64,000 nt of DNA, from positions 620,001 to 684,000 of the forward strand of contig NW_026570244.1 in NCBI RefSeq assembly GCF_019649055.1. Direction: 5' to 3'. Shown in pieces: positions 11,072 through 21,783 of the stretch. Under the pieces are notes generated by a model, which was not told the DNA's origin, did not search any database, and saw only the letters and a list, made by a program, of their open reading frames with translations. Source of the DNA: Paramacrobiotus metropolitanus. Lineage: Eukaryota > Tardigrada > Eutardigrada > Parachela > Macrobiotidae. A program made the position numbers and the translations under genes. The stretch's first letter is position 1, and each line of letters begins with the position of its first letter.

Positions 11072-12140
11072 TCAACCGCGACTGGTCGATCCTCTGTAAC
11101 TTCGACTTTGTGGGTTCTGCCAACAACCGCCCTTAAGGTGACCAGCCTTCCCACAGCAGTGACATTTACGAGACTCGCGTTGTCGGCTATCACGGCGCTG
11201 GCCACCTGCTTCCAGTTGGCTAAGCCTAGCGCGAATGGCTTCCATCTTAGCTGGGTCAGGGACAGCAACATCGACGCGAACGACTTTTGCCTGTGTATCG
11301 GTTGGGGGCGGAAGGTTTCCGGTAGGACTGTGTTGTCCGTTTAACCGTCTCAGTTTCCACGCGGGGAGGCTTTCGTTAAGGACCGGCATCGACTTCAGGA
11401 AAAGCTATGCGTTGACGGTATTTGTAAGCGCGAAATATTTTTTTCAACCTTTCCAGGAACTCCGTTGGGTCTTCGATCTCATCGATTTCGGCTTTTAAGC
11501 CGTCAGGTAAGCCTTGGAATAAATGTAGGATTAGGTCATCCGGAGAGGCGTTAGGATTACGCGTCGTCACGATGTGCGTAATCCATGAAACACAGGCCAG
11601 AGGATCGTCAGATGAAAGCATTTTCAGACTCATGCCCTGCAGGTCAAAATCTATGGGATTTTTCCCGAAACTCTCCTTAAGAGCCTTCTTTTAAAGTCAT
11701 CTCAATTGTTGTCACCGGGACGATTGGCAAACCAGTGAAGGGCGTCGCCCGTGAGACAGGCTCTCAGGCAGCTAAGCAACTGTCCTGATTTTCAACCGTA
11801 CAGTGTCCCTTGAGACTCGTATTCGAGTATGAAATTACCCACGTCTTCCAAAAAGTTCCCGTAAACTTAGGCAAGTCCCTGATATTGGGAGCATGAAGCT
11901 GGAAACCTTTCTCAGCTGCTTGGTTAACGTCATCATTATACTATCACTTAGTGCCATGATGTGTTCAGGCCTTTTAACGACTCTTCGAGGCTTGCGATTC
12001 TGCTTGCGTAAAAAAAGGCGACCTTTCACCTCTGTCCAGCTCAGGATCTGAGTCACAGCAGGACGAAGAAGGTACCCCGTGAGTGAGGGCGATAGTGACT
12101 CAATTGTCTGATCAAAGGGCAAGACGGGATTAATGCTCAC
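11072..12140 (-). pseudogene. gag-like region B with a second CCHC zinc knuckle, broken
   Basis: Three minus-strand frames in order, 12,140-11,835, 11,633-11,376 and 11,389-11,072, look like one decayed gag gene. The middle frame has the helical pattern of a capsid domain (ILHLFQGLPDGLKAEIDEIED, then FLERLKKIFRAYKYRQ). The last has a knuckle CHCCGKAGHLKGGC followed by a basic segment. The sequence differs from region A, so two element families or old copies are side by side. No polymerase region follows. Confidence 0.55.
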
Positions 12141-13640
12141 ATTATGTGGTTCATAGAACGCCGTATTATGTAAGTCCGACTGATTTATATTGGAAGGGTC
12201 GGAGTCCGATCATAACTCCACGACGTACCCTGGAAGGTTCGGTTCAGGCTTTCTATTACGGTGCTAACGCCAGAATTTATCGACCATGGAATCGAAGCTA
12301 TACCCCGAATCCAGATTGAATAAATCTAATTAATCAGAAGTTATCACACGGAACGACGGGCCGTTATGAGAAAGCAGCAAAACAGGAAGTGGGGTGGTGC
12401 CATGATTAAAGAAAATCCCTGTATCTTCAGTATTCCGATTTTTCCACTTGACATGTAATATCGAATATCGAGTAAACAGATTATTGCAAAAGGCAGCAAA
12501 TTCGTTGTTATTTTGGAAAAAATAAGTCTCCGACAATTGATGTATATACACCTGATTATTAATTCGCTGAACAAGTGATAATTCGTATACTATATTTGAA
12601 TTTTATCACAGAAAATGAATGATTTTAAAAAAAATGATTTGAAAACAACGATCTTTAACATAAGTTAAAATCACATAATCGTACTGCGGCATATACGACA
12701 CTACAGAGCGATGCAGTAATATAATGCACGTGCACTGTCGAACGGCTGAGAGGCGGCGCACGTTACATTATGGATTATTAAATATTACGACTCACGTATT
12801 TTGTTTGGGTCCGGTCCATGCTGTAGCAATGCGCAAAGGAAATGCCGGATGGCCAGGTAATGGCACGGCGATGCCGGAAATACCGGTTAACACAGCATAG
12901 AACAGGATACCAGGCAAGACAGAATGATAAAACTGAAAGACGACTGTAGTAACCGACATGTATTTTCTCAGTCAGTGAGGACCATTTGTCACGTTAATTA
13001 GTGGCAGAGCGAAATAAGCGAAAGGTCACGGCGGTATAGTTCCGGCCGGTTTTGTAGTATAATATGCAGTGTTTAGGGAAATACGCATAAATGGCAACGA
13101 ACGATACGGCAAATGCTAGTCAGGGATTGTTATTTAGGGAAATCAGATTGCATGGCGGTAGCTGTGTCAGAAAAGCGCAAAAACAGGGGTATATGAGAGC
13201 AACAAATGGAACGGTCTATCAGATAATAACATTCATGGGCATAGCGCCCTTATGATCCGTGGAAGGCTAGCGCAGGCGAATATCGCTCAAGAAAATCGAA
13301 CCGTGACAACAAAAAAGACGATATGTCCACGAAACAACACCTTCTACAGAACGGCGCTAATGGCGTTCAACACCGCACAGTACTCAGTGTCACCGTCGCT
13401 ACAGCTGCAAAAGGATCATTAGTAACTACCGCTTTCTTAGGGCCGCGGAAATATTGCCTCGCTGCAGCCATGCAAACACAAGCCATTCATCGCTGCCGCA
13501 TACACTACATATTTAGTTATTACAAATGTATTGTTCATTTAAACACGCATGGTTCCACTACTTGCATATATACAAATTAATTTTGCATATGTTCAAATTA
13601 TTTACACATCAATTAATAAACAGCAAGTAGATGGAAACCA
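12141..13640. other. 1.5 kb without a recognisable gene
   Basis: Only short frames without domain character. It lies between the gag-like block and the Polinton fragment and is probably eroded mobile-element DNA. I saw no terminal repeats. Confidence 0.45.
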
Positions 13641-13810
13641 GAATTAGGGCTACTTCCACTGCTACGTCACAACAAGGCAGCCGTCTACTAGCGCAATGCT
13701 TTCTGCTTCGTTGGCCAGACCGGCCGCAGCAACGACTTTACAGGCTAGCGTGGGTTTACGCTCGAAACGGGATCGGCTGGTTGCTTCTGTTGCCACGTCG
13801 CTAGGCAACG

Positions 13811-14914
13811 TCACGTAGAAAGGAGCCCCTTCATACATGATGCTTCGATCCACGAATCGTGTTCCGGTCCGTATCCTAACCAACGTACCAGTACTTTGTT
13901 CCCTTGACGTTTCACAATGTGGTCGATGGTATACTGGTCTGGTTCAGAAACTTTAGAAAGTTCGTGTTCGTAGAATGTTCCTTTAATGAGATTTTCCTGA
14001 TAGTCTTTCAACCGGTAAACGGGAACGTAATGCGGAATGACTTGCACAACGTAAAAAATCTCCTCCTTAAATCGATACGCGTAGCCTTTTTCCATCTTGC
14101 CTTTGTTGATAGCAATCCGCACAGCGTCCCCCACACTGTACCGCGGTTGGTACGCAATCTTTGGTGGATACAAACGGTGGTAGACCGATAAGGAATTGCT
14201 GTGCTTAACATCCACGGGGCGCATTCCATGCGACCGATGCTTTGAATGGTTGTACGAATACACCAAGTCCTGCAGCTTGTCCACATAACGTGTTGAAACA
14301 CGTGCGCGGAAAAGTCGGAATATTCGCGACTTGATGGTCCGTATGACTCGTTCGGCCATGGCGCATTTGATGTCTTCGTTTTCTGAAGTGAACATGGCGA
14401 TCCTTTTGCCGTTGAGGAAGTCTTTCACCGTCTTGTTCAACATTTCTGTTCCTTTATCGTATTGGAGCTTTTCCGGTTCTCCCAGTTCCTTGAATGCTTG
14501 CTCTAAAGCTGTTTTGGATTCTTTACCGGTCTTTCTTCTCAAAGGAATTACGCTCAGTTTTTTGGAAAAGCAGTCAATGACAAACAGCAAGTACTTGTAT
14601 CCATCGTTTTCTTTGGCATATTTGGACAGGTCAGCCAGATCAGCTTGATATTGCTGCTGCAATGTCGTCACTACCACTCGGTTGCGTGGGAACCGTTTGC
14701 GGTTCTCCTTCGTCACCGTGTACGCATCGATCCCTTGCAGAATCTCCAATGCTTTCCGTCTGTTGGCTCTGGTCTTTAAACTCCTTTGGAATCTTGCGAT
14801 GCCGCCAAGGCCTCCGGGATTTCTTGGGTTTAAGTACTTTTTCATCAGCTTCTCCATTGTTGCAGCAAGTCGACACACAGTTGATCTTAAATATGCGACA
14901 TAATCGCAAAACAC
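13811..14914 (-). CDS. Polinton integrase with C-terminal chromodomain
   Basis: An intact 367-codon frame; a start at the internal Met near 14,857 is also possible. The rve core has the first Asp in ADLADLSKYA (about residue 93), the second in LQYDKGTEM (about 154) and Glu in AMAERVIRT, the DDE order of retroviral-type integrases. It would cut and join element ends to host DNA. A C-terminal chromodomain (YTIDHIVKRQ ... VRWLGYGPEHDSWIE) would direct it to methylated histone tails. Chromodomain integrases of this layout are known from Polintons and from chromoviruses; the neighbouring ATPase decides for a Polinton. It is the only clearly intact gene of the element, last in the minus-strand gene order. 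Confidence 0.85.
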   Translation of the reverse strand: MFCDYVAYLRSTVCRLAATMEKLMKKYLNPRNPGGLGGIARFQRSLKTRANRRKALEILQGIDAYTVTKENRKRFPRNRVVVTTLQQQYQADLADLSKYAKENDGYKYLLFVIDCFSKKLSVIPLRRKTGKESKTALEQAFKELGEPEKLQYDKGTEMLNKTVKDFLNGKRIAMFTSENEDIKCAMAERVIRTIKSRIFRLFRARVSTRYVDKLQDLVYSYNHSKHRSHGMRPVDVKHSNSLSVYHRLYPPKIAYQPRYSVGDAVRIAINKGKMEKGYAYRFKEEIFYVVQVIPHYVPVYRLKDYQENLIKGTFYEHELSKVSEPDQYTIDHIVKRQGNKVLVRWLGYGPEHDSWIEASCMKGLLST

Positions 14915-14932
14915 TGGGTAGCCAACTCGCCA

Positions 14933-15613
14933 TTATGGCAAAGTAATCCACGGTAAACGTCGGCTGCCGCTTCCCACTTGTCTTTTCTTTTGGACAGGAG
15001 TTTCCACCTCCACAACCACCTTTCTTTTGGAGCCTTTGGTGGGCAGAGTAGGCGGAAATAACGGGCGTCGTGGAATTTTCACCGGTAAAAAATCCTCTTC
15101 GTTTTCGCGATCACGTTTGCGCCCTTTGGTTGGTAAGATCTCCGGAAATAATGGAACACGTGGTTGTTTTGAGGAACTTTTGGTATCGTGAAAATCCTCA
15201 CCCTCCCGTTCGCGCTTGCGCCCTTTGGTCGGTAAGGTGTCAGGGAATAACGGAACACGTGGTTGTTTTGAAGATCTTTCAGTATCGTAATCGGTTTGTT
15301 TCCTTTTGGAACCAGTTGGAGGAGGTTTCGAAGATTCAAAGGTCAACGCTGACGGTTGAATGGTGGCAACATTCGGTATTTCCAGTACATTTTCGTCGGG
15401 CAAGGCTTTCTGTTTCAAAGCCAAGAAACGCTCCAGTATGCTTGATAACTGGCTGGCTTTTTCATACTCATTTATATCGGTACGATGCAAGGTTTCGGCA
15501 AACAAGGCATCCAATGACAGCACCGCTCTAGCTTCGGGAGGTTCCTTTTTTATCTTTTTTCTGCTCATGTAGGCGCGCTTCCATGTCACGGCGCGGTACA
15601 ATGTAGTATTCAT
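14933..15613 (-). CDS. Polinton-associated basic protein with three PLFP..LPTKG repeats
   Basis: I place the start at the ATG at 15,613, because it overlaps the stop of the preceding gene as ATGA and because the longer frame up to 15,760 lies inside that gene. The 226-residue protein has a helical middle with possible coiled coil (EYEKASQLSSILERFLALK) and a C-terminal half of three imperfect repeats, each with PLFP, LPTKG and a lysine/arginine run. The runs look like nuclear localisation or DNA-binding segments. No family recognised. Position between the ATPase block and the integrase suggests a virion or core protein of the element. Confidence 0.6.
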   Translation of the reverse strand: MNTTLYRAVTWKRAYMSRKKIKKEPPEARAVLSLDALFAETLHRTDINEYEKASQLSSILERFLALKQKALPDENVLEIPNVATIQPSALTFESSKPPPTGSKRKQTDYDTERSSKQPRVPLFPDTLPTKGRKREREGEDFHDTKSSSKQPRVPLFPEILPTKGRKRDRENEEDFLPVKIPRRPLFPPTLPTKGSKRKVVVEVETPVQKKRQVGSGSRRLPWITLP

Positions 15614-15936
15614 CCATTTCCGATCAGTGACGTCAACACTCCGGCTATAACGGGTAATATGGCTCCAATGAATCCTCCTTGCTGTAGAATTTTCCGCTTT
15701 TCCTTGTTTGGGTACCGCCGGAGGGCAATCAACTTTAATGCTTTCCGATGGCGTTTGCACTTGTCCAGTTCGGTAGGGCTGAGGGCCACAGTGTTCTTGA
15801 CAATATTAACCGCAATCTCTTCTAGAGCTTTCATCTGCGATTTGTTCATATAACCCAATAGAACTTTGCGCTGTTTGGGTTTCAGATTCTGCAAAGTGAT
15901 CAGGAAAGGGGCTAATGCTTTAACGCGTTCCGACAT
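15610..15936 (-). CDS. Small core-protein-like product (PX/mu-like) of the Polinton
   Basis: A 108-codon frame. The first 80 residues are basic and helical (LKPKQRKVLLGYMNKSQ), then a basic run (RRYPNKEKRK) leads into a glycine-started hydrophobic tail (GGFIGAILPVIAGVL). A basic body followed by a GG-hydrophobic end is characteristic of small core proteins of adenovirus-related elements. Its stop overlaps the next start by four bases (ATGA) and its start overlaps the end of the ATPase frame by about 17 bases, indicating a tightly packed viral-style cluster. Confidence 0.55.
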   Translation of the reverse strand: MSERVKALAPFLITLQNLKPKQRKVLLGYMNKSQMKALEEIAVNIVKNTVALSPTELDKCKRHRKALKLIALRRYPNKEKRKILQQGGFIGAILPVIAGVLTSLIGNG

Positions 15937-16698
15937 TTTGGCAACGATTGGTGTAAATTCTCATCTGCTCATGTGGCAACACATGAGAGCGGATCCTTAA
16001 ATAATCCGGACATACGGGTCGCATGTCAATAATCAGAGGCTGGTAAGGTTGAGCAGTCACTTTTTTGTACGCTTCCACTAAATGTTTCAATCCTGTTTGA
16101 CGGGCTAGTAAGTTGATTTGTTGGACATCCCTCACGTTCTTAAATAGTATCAAGTACTGGGAATTGAGGGTGATGTCCCGCATCGATTTTCCTTGCTTAT
16201 ATAAGTTTTGCAGCAGAAGAATGACTGAAACGTTGTTGTGATGTATTCCACGCGTGAACAAATTGGAGCAACGGTCGTCTTTACGTCTTTACAAAAATCA
16301 GAAGCCAGGTCGTCAATAATTATCAACGTTTGCTCGCCGGATACAACATTATCCATCAGCGGAAACAAATTATCCAAACCTTTGACAAACTCTACATTCT
16401 TCAAATTATGGAAAGCATTCTGCCATTCACCGTAGCAGTAAATTATTTTAGTTGGCGGCTGATCAATCAGTATTTCACTGCAATTGATTAAGGAAAACAC
16501 AAAATGGGTTTTTCCAGACATTGTCGGTCCGCAAATGCACATTCTAAAGGGTGCGCAAAAGCGCGGAAAAGAGGACAACGTCCCATACATTTTGTCACCT
16601 TGAATAGTTGGATTTATTTCGCGCCTTAAATGTTCCTGTTTGCAGTTATTTAAGGCAATGACCTGCAAACAGCAAGTATTTAAGCATGAACGTTTCAC
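15920..16698 (-). pseudogene. Polinton packaging ATPase (FtsK/A32-type), one frameshift
   Basis: The first frame (from 16,698; the Met at about 16,590 is an alternative start) has Walker A GPTMSGKT at residues 57-64 and Walker B TLIIIDD at about 124-130. Conservation leaves this frame near 16,262-16,275 and continues in the frame that ends at 15,920, where LFTRGIHHNN and LLLQNLYKQ resemble the motif region after Walker B in packaging ATPases. A single indel therefore separates the two halves. Such ATPases power genome packaging into capsids. Unless the frameshift is programmed or a sequence error, this copy cannot make the full protein. Confidence 0.75.
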
Positions 16699-16910
16699 AT
16701 TGTCGTGCTATGGCCGACCCAAGGCTTTTGTTTCCGAATGCGACCCCTATGGGTCGCAGATGTGAAACAATTTTATTAACGCTTCTTTACGTCATCTTCT
16801 TTATTGTTTTTGCGATATTCGTCGTGACGGAAGCGGTGGGGAAAATGCTGCAAACCAACTACTGGAACAGCACTTTAAGGAACATCACTCACCCCAGTGG
16901 CAGCTAGGTA
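16686..16910 (+). CDS. Possible small single-pass membrane protein opposite the ATPase
   Basis: A 73-codon frame on the plus strand, divergent from the ATPase. It has one hydrophobic segment (ILLTLLYVIFFIVFAIFVV, about residues 29-47) followed by a short polar tail with an N-glycosylation-like NST site. No homologue recognised. Some Polintons carry divergent small membrane proteins, but this could be chance. Confidence 0.3.
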
Positions 16911-17015
16911 GAAACGGCCAGTCGGTTATTCCCTTGCAAAAATCTTTTATCGCTGGTCGTGCTTTCAGTTGCCAGTTGTGATTGAAAGCATCGCAAGCAA
17001 CCGAAGAAAGCCAAA

Positions 17016-17600
17016 TCACCGATCGCGGAACAAATTGTACATGGCCACCGGAAAGAGCCGAACATCCTGACGATCTACAGTTGGATTCCCCATCGGTTCC
17101 AGAAATGCCACGCGATTGGCTCCAGTCAGGTTAATTCCATTGTACATCGGCATCGTCGAGCTACGTCGAGGATAAGGATGATGATTCAACAAAAACAAGC
17201 ACTCGAAGTCGTAGCAATCGGTCCTGGACTGTTCATTATACATTGGCATCGTCGAGCAACGTTGGGGATAACGATGATGATTTCAACAAAACAAGCACTC
17301 GAAGTCGTAGCAATCGGTCCCGGACTGTTCATAATACATGGGCATCGTCGAGCCAAAGCCGTCTCCAACTCGTTGACCTGACGATCTACAGTTGGATTCC
17401 ACATCGGTTCCAAAAGCACCATGCGATTGGAAACCAAACGCGCCATTTGCAACTCTCCTGTGAATTCCAGTTTAATAAGCCCATGGTGTCGGATGATGCC
17501 GGTCAGCAGTTCCTCCATAAAGGATTTGTACATCAATGTGTGGCGATGCCGTTACGGTTCAATAAAGTGTGGTGGCCGCCGCCATTCAGAAGATACCTTG
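17016..17600 (-). pseudogene. Repeat-expanded coding block, possible capsid-gene remnant
   Basis: Minus-strand frames 17,536-17,186 and 17,249-17,016 share a peptide (LLEPMWNPTVDRQ and FLEPMGNPTVDRQ) and the phrase RRCPCIMNSPGPIA. The repetition arises from a 96-bp tandem duplication and from a second copy of the surrounding segment about 308 bp away. The position upstream of the ATPase is where a capsid gene could sit, but I recognise no capsid fold. Frames change inside the block, so it is broken. Confidence 0.35.
17068..17422. repeat. 96-bp tandem repeat inside a 308-bp-spaced repeat
   Basis: GCATCGTCGAG starts repeat units at 17,150, 17,246 and 17,342, exactly 96 bp (32 codons) apart. 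Outside them, the segment CTGACGATCTACAGTTGGAT occurs at about 17,069 and 17,377 with further matching bases (ATCGGTTCCA), giving an A-B-B-b-A layout. Confidence 0.8.
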
Positions 17601-18296
17601 CCCCTTAAATACCTGCGGAACTGCTATTATTCCTTTAAAATGCTTGTGCGCCACCATATGGCGTATTTTTTTGTAATAAAAAAACCTGCCATGCAATTCC
17701 AAACTCACACGTATTATGAAGCTACCGGATTTTTCCTTCGGCAATCACTCGTCAGTCAGTCGGTATTCCAACAAGATTTACGCAAAATTAATTAACGGTA
17801 GGCTAAGTAAAGAACCAAGTTATGCAACTGCAAAACTTAGTCGTACAATCCTAAGAATCGAATATACCTAGTAAGTTAGTAACATTCTTTCGTTATCGCG
17901 GTAATTATTGATCGTTATACGGTAATTATTGAAAGTGACGCAGTATTTGTTTACCTTTATATAACTTTACCATTTACGTTTCGTACGGAACAGAATTTTA
18001 GTACAAGGTGTGTCAGGTACCCACTAAAAACTAATCATCTTAATGACAAAAACCTGAATAACCAAATTAACAAAAACAATCTCGTTTGCGGCAGTAGATC
18101 AACTAAGGCTTCCCATACCTTAGTGTAGAACAACTAAAGTTTCCACCTGTGCACGAACTAAGTTTAGAAACCTTAGTAAAAAACAAATGTTCTTCCAGTA
18201 CGGGATTGTACTATTTCACGTATGCGCCCCGCACATGCACCGTCGTGGCTCCGCCATGACGGTACATGCACGCCCACACGCTCTAGTAAATTATAA

Positions 18297-18420
18297 CCTA
18301 GGTCCAAAAAAATAGATCCGTAAATAATGCCCTAGGTCCAAACATTTAGACCCGTAAATAATGCCCTAGGTCCAAACATTTAGACCCGTAAATAATGCCC
18401 TAGGTCCAAAAATTTAGACC
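18297..18420. repeat. 34-bp tandem repeat, about 3.7 copies
   Basis: Units begin CCTAGGTCCAAA at 18,297, 18,331, 18,365 and 18,399, exactly 34 bp apart, and contain TTTAGACCCGTAAATAATGC. The middle copies are nearly identical; the first and last have a few changes. Confidence 0.9.
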
Positions 18421-19911
18421 CCCCGGATAAAAAAAACGCGTCAGGTTGGATGCGGATACTACGAAGATCCAAACCAGACCGGTCTAAAAAAAGCGGCCCG
18501 ACCCATCTATCGCGGTAGTCTTTTGCTCATTTAAAATTTGTTTAAAAATTCTGTTGGTGCTGTAGTCCAGAAGCAATCACTAGATGACGTTGGCCATTTA
18601 AAACCCGTGAGGAATATTCCAGTGGCTTACCGATTTCGATCAAGCCTACGTGACCTTTGCAGCGCGAATGCGATGCTGTCGAGTCAGAGGGCTGCTTTCT
18701 TTTGCCCATTCGCCGCACAGCCACGATGTGTCGGAAATGGCTACTTTTAGTAAGATCTCGTTCAGGGAGCATTTATCGTCATTCTGAGCTTTTTCGTTCC
18801 CAGAATAAGCTCGATACGTCTCGTTACGAGGACTTCAAACTATAGCCATAACTTTTATTTGTTACAACTTTATCGGGTTTTTCTGCCATTTTGTTCGGCA
18901 CTATTAGCTTCCCCTCTATGTAGAAGATATGAGTCAAAACATTAAAATCGTATGGTGGGGTCAATGTGTCATCCATGGAAACTCCCATTTCAAAGTTGAT
19001 AGGTCTGGGCCGCTAAGCAACCGTAATCTTTGGCAGGCGTTGTTTAGCATACACGTCTATGGGAGAAAAATTATCTTTCGAGGTCACCGTGGGTCTCAGT
19101 CGCCCAAGACTTCTATGCCAACCCGAAACGAATACCTTTTGGATCACTTAATACTTTTCACAAAAGTCCACAAAAAAATCTCTTCTGGTGGATTTCTGAG
19201 GGAGCTAGTTATAAGCCTCCCAAAAATGATCACTACCCTATTCCATAAATCGTAGCTCAGCTCGCTACTGACGTACCAAAATATAAATATTTTGGTAGTG
19301 CTGAATTCGCAAGAGAAAGTTACACTAGAAAAGTGTAAAGCTAAAAATAAAACGACGCACGGAAATATTTCCTAATTTATTTACACAACTGTCCGAACTT
19401 AGCGTAGCCAGGCTGTATATGGAAGATGCACTACATCTACCGTACCAGATGACCATCCAAACTCAGTAGATAAACAGATAAACACCACGAACTATTTCTT
19501 ATGCCTAAATCCTCGGGTAACTAATAAAACACTTTACCAGCTATCCAACTACGTGCACGAATACGATCTGGATGATGTAATTATCCAGATTAATTGTGAC
19601 TTCCGGTAAGTACGCACACAAATGTTTTCGCTACAGAAGACCCGAGAGCTCTCATAACATAAGTTCTTATTAAGAATTGCAATTCTCACCACACTTTAGT
19701 CAAGACTGACTCTCGCTATCAAAAACAGATGACCATTTCTCTGCTTTAACATGAAAAAGTTCAGAAACAGAAAACACCGCCGACGTCATAATACGGGGTG
19801 TGCCAACAACCCAATTAGTAAGCTCAAACGGAAGAAGCAAACATGTACTGTACCAGCTAAGTACATAAAAAAGGCGTACATTACTCATGGAATGTTAATA
19901 ATAATTTGAAA

Positions 19912-20275
19912 CATTCGCGAATAAGTCTGTTAATTTTCAACTAGTCTGCGAATAATTCTGTAAAAATTCCCAGTTACTCAATTCTGTAAATTGTTAACCA
20001 GTCAGAAATAATTTCGTAATTATTAAAATTTGCGAATGGTTCTGTAATCGTTACCCAGTCGCGAACAATGCTGTGAATTATCAAAATTCGCGAATAACTC
20101 TGGAAATTTTAAACCAGTCGGCAAATAAATCTGTAAATTATAAAAATTCCCAGGTACCTAATTCTGTAAATTATTAACCAGTCGCGAAAAATTCTGCAAA
20201 TCCCTAAAATTCGTGTATAATTCTGTAAACTGTTACCAGCCGCGAATGATTCTGTAATCACCGGGAATTCGCAGA
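19912..20275. repeat. Degenerate minisatellite with an approximately 60-bp higher-order unit
   Basis: About twelve variants of (CGCGAATAA)TTCTGTAAATT alternate with AACCAGTCGCG and AAAATTC-type arms, giving roughly 30-bp half units and 60-bp full units. Divergence between copies is high, so the array is old. Confidence 0.7.
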
Positions 20276-21424
20276 GCATACAATGCAAGAACGCAGCTAA
20301 AGTATGGACAGAGTTCACAGAATTTCACCGGTTAAATTTTTTAAATATTTAAAATCCATAATCAGCTACGGATGCTTTATAAAATTTACATAGATTATTT
20401 TCAGAGTTTCTTTCTATCAAGCACGAGTTAATTTCCCAATAAATTAGACAGAAGAAGCGAACGTCGCTCATTACAGGCTGCAGGCCACATTCAGTGCCGT
20501 GTGCTCTTTATTTAATTATTAAAGGGACAACCGGAAATGCACTCATCATTATCATTTCAATGTTTACATCGAACAAATTATCGGCTTTCTCTCACATCAC
20601 ACAGATATTCCAGAATTATTTTTAATCTTATTCATTATTTCTCAAATACTTCTAGAATATTTTTTATTGTTAGTTCCAGAACTATTCCCGTAAAAAGCAA
20701 CATTCGAAAAATATCTGTCGTATCAAAACTGGCTCTTCGAAATTTAAGATAATATTCAATTTCAAAACAGTTTCTAATTTTTTATTCAAATCAGAATACG
20801 TAGTTCGTTTCAACCGTTACCGGTTTATACTGGTAACACATATTTTTAAATTTACATTAGTTTTAGTTTCATCAGAAAAACTTCTTACTGAATTTAATTC
20901 CAAATTATTAATTGATAAGCTGGTAAATTTCGTTTAAAAATCCAGGTTAAATTTTCTCGGAACATTCTTTTTGGTGCAATCACATGTATTATTGCAGTCC
21001 AAATTTCGGCTATCTCCTCATGATCGATACGAATGTTTGGTGCAATTTTGCTTTGCTCTAGGTGGCTTCGAAAAGGTCCTCGCCCTTTTTGCGTTACGTA
21101 ATTTAAGAATGGTCCCTAATCAGAGAGATTACATGTACACAGTATTACACTAGCCTGAATACAGCCTGGTACTTGTATAATTCTCTCAGTATTAAATATT
21201 TACTATTTCCTCTTTTAATTTACACGGGACGCTCCATACAGTAGGAACTGTAGGATCAGTAAAAACTAGAAATTGATTGTAATTCATTTTTGTTGCTTTT
21301 CTGAATAGTGGATACTAGGGTCGGCAGTGAGAGTGACTTTCGTAACTTGTCTGGCACTGGATGGGGGAGCGATGGGAATGTGTCTGCATGGCTGAGACTT
21401 CTCATCCGATCTCCAGTACTTACC

Positions 21425-21663
21425 TTGGTGTTCTTGTGTTGACGGGAACTGTGGAACATGAGATGAAATTTTGGGAGCCTAACACCGAAGGAAGCGTTCT
21501 TGGCTTTTAGGTGAGCGGTGAGTTTGTCGCTAATGAAGCAGAAAAAAAGTAGAGCTGCTGCTGCTAACAAGATCAGAGAGAAACAGTTTGTTGGTCTCTG
21601 TGGCGTCATCACATCTGGTTCTAAGCCACCACAGCTTGTAGCAGCCACAGCATAATACCGCAA
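21425..21663 (-). CDS. Possible exon of a membrane protein, divergent from Roquin
   Basis: A minus-strand frame starting at 21,663 has a membrane segment (CFSLILLAAAALLFFCFI) followed by a basic region, and meets a strong GTAAGT donor at about 21,424 (AACACCAAG/GTAAGT). The bases before the Met are also open and read like the end of an extracellular fold (SRDFKLRYYAV). If real it would be expressed opposite to Roquin, only 120 bp from the Roquin start. No following exon could be assigned, so this is tentative. Confidence 0.3.
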
Positions 21664-21783
21664 CTTGAAGTCTCTGGAATTGTTCGTTGTACGGCACGGG
21701 AACTTGGGTTAATTAGGCAGTGTTGGCCGAAGACAGGGCCGATTGTGGACACTGCAGCGGACATGTAATAACGCTACAGGGCC

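Larger units (their letters stand above)
13811..17600 (-). mobile_element. Truncated Maverick/Polinton (adintovirus-like) element
   Basis: Five minus-strand coding blocks run in one direction: a capsid-region-like repeated block (17,600-17,016), a packaging-type ATPase with a frameshift (16,698-15,920), a small basic protein with a hydrophobic tail (15,936-15,610), a repeat-bearing basic protein (15,613-14,933), and a retroviral-type integrase with chromodomain (14,914-13,811). Integrase plus FtsK/A32-type ATPase is the signature of Mavericks/Polintons, which are virus-like. Protein-primed DNA polymerase, protease and a clear hexon gene are absent, and no long terminal inverted repeats were found, so this is a fragment. 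Confidence 0.8.
17601..21250. other. 3.6 kb gene-poor DNA with decayed repeats
   Basis: No exon I would defend. It contains the 34-bp repeat at 18,297-18,420, an imperfect inverted repeat at about 18,230-18,285 (CATGCACCGTCGTGGC against GCCATGACGGTACATG) and the degenerate array at 19,912-20,275. Confidence 0.5.

Noticed and set aside
18297-18420. 34-bp repeats as a CRISPR array
   Set aside because: Copies are directly head to tail with no spacers, and the DNA is eukaryotic.
19912-20275. Repeat array as CRISPR or origin
   Set aside because: Units are degenerate with no unique spacers; it is a decayed minisatellite.
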